This document shows, in pieces, positions 57,925 through 64,000 of a stretch of DNA of 64,000 nucleotides. The notes below the pieces were generated by a model. It searched no databases and was not told the DNA's origin. It saw nothing but the letters and a program-made list of their open reading frames with translations. The translations under genes and the position numbers were made by a program. Numbering within the stretch: the stretch's first letter is position 1; each line of letters opens with the position of its first letter. Origin of the DNA: Lacticaseibacillus zeae DSM 20178 = KCTC 3804 (GTDB lineage Bacteria > Bacillota > Bacilli > Lactobacillales > Lactobacillaceae); contig NZ_BACQ01000014.1 in the NCBI RefSeq assembly GCF_000260435.1, forward strand, positions 1 to 64,000, given 5' to 3'.

Positions 57925-59187
57925 CTATTGACGCCGACGCTTAAAGAACGGCGGCTGGTCGTCGCTTCCGGCATCGTCTGCATTGGTTTGATTTTCAAAA
58001 ATATCAAAATCTTTTTTCTTCACATTGTTCATGTCATCGGAACTTGGTGTTTGTCGTTTACTTGGCTCGCGCCGCAAATCCCAATTGCCAAATGGATCGT
58101 CACTCTGCGCTGACTGATCGTCATGCTGATCGCTGCCTGCAAATGCCGGGCGATAAGCATCATTCCCTTTGTCGCGATCAGCACCCCGGGTCTGTGCAGC
58201 CGGCCGCCGTGAGCTTTCACGACGCTGGTCTTCTTCTTCAATACCAGTGGCAATGACGGTCACAACGACTTCATCGCCAAGTTCTTCATTGATGGAAGTT
58301 CCGAAAATGATGTTAACGTCGTCTTTGGCAGCATCGGCAACAATTTGCGAAGCATCCTGTGCCTCAAACAAACTGAGGTCCGGTCCGCCTGTAATATTCA
58401 GCAACACCTGTTTGGCTCCGCTGATATTGACTTCCAATAATGGACTGGAAATCGCCTTTTTCGTCGCTTCGACCGTCCGGTTTTCGCCGGTGGCACTGCC
58501 GATTCCCATCAAGGCGGAACCTTGGTTGGCCATCACAGTTTTAACATCGGCAAAATCAAGGTTAACGTATCCAGGACTGGTGATCAGATCGGAGATGCCC
58601 TGAACCCCTTGACGTAAGACGTTATCCGCTGCATGGAACGCTTCAAGCATCGGGGTCTTCTTGTCCACGATCTCAAGCAGGCGGTTATTGGCGATAATGA
58701 CCAGCGTATCGACATGTTCCTTTAACTGAGCAATGCCTTCAGTGGCGTTTTTGGCCCGCTTAGGCCCCTCAAAGGTGAATGGTCGGGTAACCACCCCAAC
58801 CGTCAAAGCACCTTGGTCTTTGGCAATTTTAGCTACGATCGGAGCTGCACCGGTACCGGAGCCGCCACCCATGCCGGCCGTGACAAAGATCATATCGGCA
58901 CCTTGTAATGCGGCACCAATCGCCTCTTCACTTTCTTCCGCAGCCTTCTGCCCGATTTCCGGATTGGAACCGGCGCCCAAGCCGCGCGTTAATTTCGGTC
59001 CAAGCTGGATCTTGGTTTCTGCATTGCTGGCATTCAGCGCCTGCAAATCGGTATTGGCAGCGATAAATTCAACACCTTTAACGTCTTCGGCAATCATGCG
59101 ATTAATGGCATTGCCACCCGCACCGCCAACACCGATAACTTTGATGTTGGCGCCTTTTTCACTCTGTGCGTCCATTTGAAAATCCAT
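57925..59187 (-). CDS. ftsZ: Cell-division GTPase FtsZ
   Basis: FtsZ polymerises into the Z ring. The 420 residues have [12 protein letters not shown], the tubulin GTP loop GGGSGTG (107-113), the T7 catalytic loop region ([14 protein letters not shown]) and a disordered linker ending in a C-terminal peptide near PPFFKRRRQ, which contacts FtsA and SepF. It lies 24 nt after ftsA. Confidence 0.99.
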   Translation of the reverse strand: MDFQMDAQSEKGANIKVIGVGGAGGNAINRMIAEDVKGVEFIAANTDLQALNASNAETKIQLGPKLTRGLGAGSNPEIGQKAAEESEEAIGAALQGADMIFVTAGMGGGSGTGAAPIVAKIAKDQGALTVGVVTRPFTFEGPKRAKNATEGIAQLKEHVDTLVIIANNRLLEIVDKKTPMLEAFHAADNVLRQGVQGISDLITSPGYVNLDFADVKTVMANQGSALMGIGSATGENRTVEATKKAISSPLLEVNISGAKQVLLNITGGPDLSLFEAQDASQIVADAAKDDVNIIFGTSINEELGDEVVVTVIATGIEEEDQRRESSRRPAAQTRGADRDKGNDAYRPAFAGSDQHDDQSAQSDDPFGNWDLRREPSKRQTPSSDDMNNVKKKDFDIFENQTNADDAGSDDQPPFFKRRRQ

Positions 59188-59211
59188 TCGTGTTCCTCCT
59201 AGAATCGAGAT

Positions 59212-60561
59212 TTATTCAAAGAAATTACCAAAGAACCGGCGCAAGGCAGATGGCTCCTTAGACTTGGTTTTGTCTGTCTGCTTGTCGGGCTTGCGCTTGA
59301 CGAGACGTTGGCCTTCCGAAGCAGCGGTTTGTTCTGGCTGTTTTTGCGGTGCCGGTGATGGTGACGATGATGGTATCTGCGCCCCGTCAACCATAAACGG
59401 CGTTGGCAGAACGCTGGAAACTAGCATTTCGATATCGGTCATCTGAGCAGCATATTTAATCAGTGCCAGTCCTTCCGTAAATGAAGGATGGCGAAGACCC
59501 ATGTCATCCGGAATGAAGCGTTTGACTGGGCGATCAAAAATATCCTGTGCTAATTCTGTCACCCCTGGCAGTGCCGTTGTACCACCGGTGATCACAACAC
59601 CACCCGGTAGCTCAAGTGCGTTGACGGCATCGAGTGCCTTTCTGAGACGCTTAAATATTTGTGCGACCCGCGCTTCGATGATTTCCGATAAGTATTTTTC
59701 CGAAATCATCGCCGGTTCGTGTTTACCGACAACGGTTACGGGGAAGGTTTCTTCTTCGCTAGTAGCTAGCGAATCGGCATTGCCGTATTCACGTTTTAAC
59801 TTCTCTGCATCCGTAAAGCTCGTGTTTAGTACGACGGAAATATCTTTGGTGATATATTCGCCGCCTTCTTGATCGACCGACGTAAACTTGAGCTTGCGGT
59901 CATGAATAACGGCCGCTGTGCTTTGGCCGCCACCCATATCAATCAAGACCGTACCGAAGTCTTGTTCCCCATCAGTCAACGCCAACCGGCCAATCGCCAG
60001 TGGCGAAATAACCAGTCCGCCAACCCGTAACCCAGCTTTTTCAATAGCTTTTTTCGTGTTATGAATCACGGTTTTGGGAACCGTTAGCATGATGCCGCGC
60101 ATTTCCAGCCGAACGCCTAACATCCCACGAGGATCCTTGATATCGTCAAACCCGTCAACGATAAATTCGGTCGGAACCAGTGATAATGTTTCACGCTCAG
60201 GCGGTAGGTTGCGAACCAATGCAGCCGCAGCAACACTGCGGACATCGTTGTCGGAGATCTCTTTGTTCTCCTCACCAACGGCAATCATCCCCGAAACCTG
60301 TTCAATTTGCAGCATATTGGCAGGGATGCCAGCCACAACCCGATCGATCTTGATATTTGCCTTGTCTTCAGCTTGGGCAACGGCCGCCTGAATCACCGCG
60401 ACTGCCTTATCGATGTCAACGATCACCCCACGACTAACGCCTTCAGACCGCTGACTTCCCACACCAATAACATTCATTTGTCCCTGTACTGCTTCGGCAA
60501 CAATGACTTTTATTGAGGTGGTTCCGATATCAAGTCCAACGTAAATACCTTGATTATCCAT
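59212..60561 (-). CDS. ftsA: Cell-division protein FtsA
   Basis: FtsA is an actin-like ATPase that anchors FtsZ to the membrane. The 449 residues show GLDIGTTSIKVIVAE (phosphate 1), an IDMGGGQSTAAVI segment (phosphate 2) and GGVVITGGTTALPGV (adenosine motif). A basic, Pro-rich tail ends in an amphipathic helix (ALRRFFGNFFE) that binds membrane. It has its own promoter-like element, so ftsAZ can be transcribed apart from murD-murG-divIB. Confidence 0.97.
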   Translation of the reverse strand: MDNQGIYVGLDIGTTSIKVIVAEAVQGQMNVIGVGSQRSEGVSRGVIVDIDKAVAVIQAAVAQAEDKANIKIDRVVAGIPANMLQIEQVSGMIAVGEENKEISDNDVRSVAAAALVRNLPPERETLSLVPTEFIVDGFDDIKDPRGMLGVRLEMRGIMLTVPKTVIHNTKKAIEKAGLRVGGLVISPLAIGRLALTDGEQDFGTVLIDMGGGQSTAAVIHDRKLKFTSVDQEGGEYITKDISVVLNTSFTDAEKLKREYGNADSLATSEEETFPVTVVGKHEPAMISEKYLSEIIEARVAQIFKRLRKALDAVNALELPGGVVITGGTTALPGVTELAQDIFDRPVKRFIPDDMGLRHPSFTEGLALIKYAAQMTDIEMLVSSVLPTPFMVDGAQIPSSSPSPAPQKQPEQTAASEGQRLVKRKPDKQTDKTKSKEPSALRRFFGNFFE

Positions 60562-60628
60562 GTATCGGGAACCTCCTTGTGTAACTTTTTAATCAACTTA
60601 ATTTTCATATTAAAACGGTGCCATCATC

Positions 60629-60637
60629 AGTGTAACA
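60629..60637 (-). promoter_or_regulatory. Extended -10 promoter of ftsA
   Basis: TGT-TACACT on the minus strand with a weak -35, about 70 nt before the ftsA start. The 13 bases around it are identical to those upstream of rnjB. Confidence 0.5.
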
Positions 60638-60673
60638 CACTCATTTTCTGATGAGAAAACAAACCTTACAAAA

Positions 60674-61534
60674 TCAGTCATTTGACGACTTTTCACCACT
60701 TGAATATGGTCGCCAGAAAGCCCCGACTTCTAAATCAACGACGCCTTTTTTCTTGACCTGTGAAACAATTGCCGGATAGTACTTGATTTTTTTGGCAATG
60801 GTACGCGAATCGGCTATGATCCGATAGCCATCGCTCATATTCAAGGCAATCTGGTTGGGGTTGGCGTCGCCGCGGCTTGCGTCGATTTCCGAGATATCGT
60901 GACGAATCGCGTCCGGGAACTGATTCAGCAGCTCAATCATTTTGGGTAATTCCTTGGCGGTAAACTCGGAAAACACGGGATAAGTGTCGACAGGCGTCTG
61001 TGTGCCCGCCTTGAGCACTTTGCCGGTAACCAGAACCTTATGGTAAGCATGATTCCGATATACATAACCAATGGTCTGATATTCCCTGGTGCGAATGATA
61101 ATTCGGTTGAACCCTTTTATGGTCAGACTGGCTTCTTTAATTTCCGGTAAAGATTTTTGCACCCGTTGCGCAATGTCATTTTTATGCACCAGCACACTGA
61201 GCATTAAATCATTATCCGACAGTTTAGTTGCATTGATGACCTGCTGATCAGGAACCGTTGTGACCCCTTGGACGCTTACCAATCCGACTTTAGATAGCGG
61301 ACTGGCAAAATAGCCAAAAACCCCCAGCAAAAATAGCAGGGGGAGCAGGATCAACGCAAGGTTCTTGATCAGTTTACGCCGCCGCAAATTTTGAATCTTC
61401 GGCAGCTCAACATCCAGCTTCGGCTTTCGGCGCCGATCATGTCGCGGCTTCTGTTGCTGACGCGCTTGATATTGCTGCCAGGGTGTCAGCGGATCAGATT
61501 GCTGTTCTTTTTTTCGGAGCCAAGCCAAAGTCAT
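60674..61534 (-). CDS. divIB: Cell-division protein DivIB (FtsQ)
   Basis: DivIB links divisome parts outside the membrane. The 286-residue protein has a basic cytosolic N-terminus, one membrane helix (about 60-80, LALILLPLLFLLGVFGYF), a POTRA domain (VSVQGVTTVPDQQVINATKL) and the DivIB domain. The start overlaps the murG stop; ATG 61534 is chosen, but GTG 61537 or the TTG two codons later is possible because the ribosome-binding site (TAGGTG) is weak. Part of murD-murG-divIB. Confidence 0.94.
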   Translation of the reverse strand: MTLAWLRKKEQQSDPLTPWQQYQARQQQKPRHDRRRKPKLDVELPKIQNLRRRKLIKNLALILLPLLFLLGVFGYFASPLSKVGLVSVQGVTTVPDQQVINATKLSDNDLMLSVLVHKNDIAQRVQKSLPEIKEASLTIKGFNRIIIRTREYQTIGYVYRNHAYHKVLVTGKVLKAGTQTPVDTYPVFSEFTAKELPKMIELLNQFPDAIRHDISEIDASRGDANPNQIALNMSDGYRIIADSRTIAKKIKYYPAIVSQVKKKGVVDLEVGAFWRPYSSGEKSSND

Positions 61535-62625
61535 CACCTACGTTTCGAAAGGAGTGTTGTCATCACAGCGATCAGCTGATCACTGGCATCCGGTACACCT
61601 AGTTTCTTTGATGCCTGCGCCATGGCGGCACGTTTGGCATCATCTTCCATGAGGGTCACGACCCGCTGGGGAAAATCTTGACCTAATTCAGGTTCGGTAA
61701 TCGTCAGCGCCGCACCTTGTTTGGTTAAACTCTGTGCATTTAAATATTGATGGTGGTGGGTTACGTTAGGACTCGGAATCAGGATGGCCGGAATGCCCAA
61801 TGCCGTGATCTCCGCAAGCGTCGTCGCCCCGGCCCGGCTAATCAACAAACCGATATCCGGTAAGATTGACGGCATATCATCAATATATGGCACCACCTTA
61901 ATCGAAGACGGCAACGGTGGCAGAGATTTTTTGATCGTACCATAGTGGCTGCGTCCAGTTGCAAATAGCACTTGGAAATCCGCTTTGCCCCAAATCGGCA
62001 ATGCGGCTAAAACCGCCTCGTTGATCTTGGGTGCTCCGCGTGAACCGCCGAAAACCAATAAAGTACGCTTGTGAGGATCAAGTCCGAAATCCTTTAGACG
62101 GTCATTCGGTTTTAACCCGGCAACCTGCTGCGCTCGGGGATTGCCGGTTACCACCACTTTTTTTGCCGGAAACGCTGAAGCCACTTCAGGAAAAACAATG
62201 GCGACGCGATCGACAAAATGGCTGAGAAACTTGTTTGTCACACCGGCAACCGAGTTCGATTCATGAATCACGGTTGGAATATGCATTTGCGCGGCAGCGA
62301 ATAAAATCGCGCCGGAGACATAACCACCGGTACCGACTACAATATCTGGCTTGAAATCGCGCAGCAACTTTTTTGCCTGACCTAAACTGCCGATAAACTT
62401 TTTGACTGTTGTCAGATTGCTCAAGGAAAGACTGCGCTTGAAGCCTTGCAGGTCGAGCGTTGCAAATTTCAGGCCGGTTGCTGGCACAATCCGACTTTCC
62501 AAGCCATGCTCGGTGCCGACATAAAGGACATCATCGAGTTTACCTTCCGCCTTCAACGCCTCGATTAACGCCAAGGCCGGATAAATATGGCCACCAGTAC
62601 CGCCACCGGAAATAACCAGCCGCAT
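61534..62625 (-). CDS. murG: UDP-GlcNAc:lipid I N-acetylglucosaminyltransferase MurG
   Basis: MurG makes lipid II from lipid I on the inner face of the membrane. The 363 residues start RLVISGGGTGGHIYPALALIEAL (donor/membrane loop), with VGTGGYVSGAILFAA, FGGSRGAPKINEAV and LISRAGATTLAEITALGIP (UDP-GlcNAc site). It directly follows murD (TAA then ATG) and abuts divIB. Confidence 0.98.
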   Translation of the reverse strand: MRLVISGGGTGGHIYPALALIEALKAEGKLDDVLYVGTEHGLESRIVPATGLKFATLDLQGFKRSLSLSNLTTVKKFIGSLGQAKKLLRDFKPDIVVGTGGYVSGAILFAAAQMHIPTVIHESNSVAGVTNKFLSHFVDRVAIVFPEVASAFPAKKVVVTGNPRAQQVAGLKPNDRLKDFGLDPHKRTLLVFGGSRGAPKINEAVLAALPIWGKADFQVLFATGRSHYGTIKKSLPPLPSSIKVVPYIDDMPSILPDIGLLISRAGATTLAEITALGIPAILIPSPNVTHHHQYLNAQSLTKQGAALTITEPELGQDFPQRVVTLMEDDAKRAAMAQASKKLGVPDASDQLIAVMTTLLSKRR

Positions 62626-64000
62626 TTAATTGCCCTCACTTTCGACCGTTTGTTGCAACTGATGAACCGCCTTGATGAAATCATCGCCACGGACTTCAAA
62701 ATTTGGATACTGATCCCAACTGGCCGCTGCCGGTGATAGCAAAATGACATCGCCCGGTCGACTGGCTTCATAAGCCAACGGTACCGCGGTCATCACATTG
62801 TCGGTTTTTTGAACCGGTACCCCGGCATCCTTGGCGATTTTAGCCATCAATGGCGCTGTCTGCCCAAACACAACCATGCTCTTAACATGTTCCTTGACCA
62901 ACGGCGTTAAGGCATCCATTGGCAGTCCGCGATCCAAGCCACCTGCCAACCAAACGATCGGCTGATGAAACGCGTTAAGCGCAACAGTCGCAGCTTCAAC
63001 GTTGGTTGCCTTGGAGTCGTTATAAATCCGGCGTCCTTCCAGCGTTTCCAAATACTGAATTCGATGTTTGACCCCGGAAAAGGTTCGCAGCACTTCGCGA
63101 ATCGCGTCATCTTCGACCCCTTTTAGTTTAGCGGCAGCAATTGCTGCCAAAGCGTTTTCGATGTTGTGCAGACCCGGGATCTGCATCTCGCTGGCTTGCA
63201 TGATTTTATCGCCATCAAACGTCAGCCAGCCATCAATCAGCGAAGCACGGGCACCAGCCGCCTGCTTACGGGAAAACGGCACAATCTGGGCGTTACTTTG
63301 CTTGGCGAGCTTATGCATTTCCGGAAGATCCCAATTCATAATGAAATAGTCATCCGGCGTTTGGTTCATCGTGATCCGCATTTTGGCTGCAACATAATTG
63401 GCGCGACTGCCATGCCAATCCAAATGCGCTTCATAAATGTTGGTCAGAACCGCGATGTGGGGATGCAGGGTTTTGATGCCACACAGCTGAAAACTCGACA
63501 ACTCTGCCACAATCGTATCGTCTTTGCCTGCCTTTTGGGCGACCTGACTGACGGGAATGCCGATATTGCCAGCATCAAACGCATGGTGCGGCCGCTGCTG
63601 GTTCAACATCAGGCCGATTAATGTGGTTGTGGTGGTCTTGCCGTTCGTGCCTGTGATTCCGATCCATTCGGCTTCGGATACCTGATAAGCCAACTCCGGC
63701 TCGGTAATAATCGGCAAGCCAAGCTCCTGCGCCCGCTTTACCATGGGATTACTGTATGGAATGCCGGGATTTTTGACCATCAACTCAAAATGTTCATCCA
63801 GCAATTCGACCGGATGCCGGCCGGTAATCACGCGCATCCCGTCTGCTAACAATTCCTGCGCATCCTTATTGTTATCGAATTTCTGCTTGTCATTAACCGT
63901 CACCAAGGCACCTAATTTATGTAGTAAACGAGCAGCGTTGACACCGCTCTTTGCCAGACCCAACACAAGCACCTTTTTATTACGATAATCCGAAATATTT
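62626..64000 (-). CDS. murD: UDP-MurNAc-L-alanine:D-glutamate ligase MurD (5' end outside window)
   Basis: MurD adds D-glutamate to UDP-MurNAc-L-Ala. About 458 codons are visible. The reading frame remains open to the window edge and gives NISDYRNKKVLVLGLAKSG, so only the first one or two codons are missing; the GTG at 63972 is internal, not the start. Motifs are GITGTNGKTTTTTLIGLML (ATP loop), ELSSFQLCG, NIYEAHLDWHG and NDSKATNVEA. First visible gene of the murD-murG-divIB run. Confidence 0.97.
   Translation of the reverse strand, partial: NISDYRNKKVLVLGLAKSGVNAARLLHKLGALVTVNDKQKFDNNKDAQELLADGMRVITGRHPVELLDEHFELMVKNPGIPYSNPMVKRAQELGLPIITEPELAYQVSEAEWIGITGTNGKTTTTTLIGLMLNQQRPHHAFDAGNIGIPVSQVAQKAGKDDTIVAELSSFQLCGIKTLHPHIAVLTNIYEAHLDWHGSRANYVAAKMRITMNQTPDDYFIMNWDLPEMHKLAKQSNAQIVPFSRKQAAGARASLIDGWLTFDGDKIMQASEMQIPGLHNIENALAAIAAAKLKGVEDDAIREVLRTFSGVKHRIQYLETLEGRRIYNDSKATNVEAATVALNAFHQPIVWLAGGLDRGLPMDALTPLVKEHVKSMVVFGQTAPLMAKIAKDAGVPVQKTDNVMTAVPLAYEASRPGDVILLSPAAASWDQYPNFEVRGDDFIKAVHQLQQTVESEGN

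Overview
The window is chromosomal core sequence from a low-to-mid GC lactobacillus. Protein sequences and gene order fit the Lacticaseibacillus casei/paracasei/rhamnosus group; the genus is confident, the species is not resolvable by eye. There are 57 protein genes plus one candidate leader ORF, almost all on the minus strand. I see no rRNA, tRNA, CRISPR array, prophage or transposase gene.

Layout. 0.3-5.4 kb: tuf, a TPR-like protein, rnjB (RNase J2) and an unrecognised protein. 5.9-6.6 kb: divergent rpsO and rpsT. 6.8-17.9 kb: holA-comEC-comEA, then a tight run of PDZ/Lon-type protease, coaD, rsmD, ylbG, pyc and ftsW. 18.1-22.2 kb: typA, then a three-gene unit of a lactate-dehydrogenase-like protein, UPF0223 and an inositol-monophosphatase-like enzyme. 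22.5-27.7 kb: the pdhABCD operon. 27.9-29.2 kb: an M-box (Mg2+) riboswitch, a possible 29-residue leader ORF and a short P-type-ATPase-like protein. 29.2-34.2 kb: def, an unknown membrane protein, then plus-strand rpoY-rnjA and a lipid kinase. 34.3-47.1 kb: an Eis-like acetyltransferase, recD2 with a frameshift, TPR protein, phosphoglycerate mutase, mnmA, UvrA-like ATPase, DUF1831, cysteine desulfurase, mtnN, small membrane protein and Nudix hydrolase. 47.3-51.8 kb: xpaC-telA, an MFS exporter and a PstS-type lipoprotein. 52.1-64 kb: cold-shock gene and ileS behind a T-box, then the division/cell-wall cluster read murD-murG-divIB-ftsA-ftsZ-sepF-yggT-ylmH-divIVA; murD runs off the right edge.

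Functional threads: peptidoglycan synthesis and division (ftsW, murD/G, divIB, ftsA/Z, sepF, divIVA); pyruvate metabolism (pdh complex, pyc); RNA decay (RNase J1 and J2); tRNA thiolation (cysteine desulfurase with MnmA); translation (tuf, rpsO, rpsT, ileS, typA, def).

The most interesting points are: (1) the M-box riboswitch controls a P-type-ATPase relative that has no phosphorylation or nucleotide domain, with a short ORF between them; (2) recD2 is broken exactly at an A AAA AAG heptamer, a canonical -1 slippery site, with a possible stem downstream; (3) the lactate-dehydrogenase-like protein has lost the catalytic residues; (4) a family of imperfect palindromes of about 115 bp recurs in five gaps, two of them apparently inside operons; (5) a second, unrelated multi-hairpin element of about 180 bp lies before mnmA's terminator; (6) TTTACA boxes phased at 11/22 bp precede pstS.
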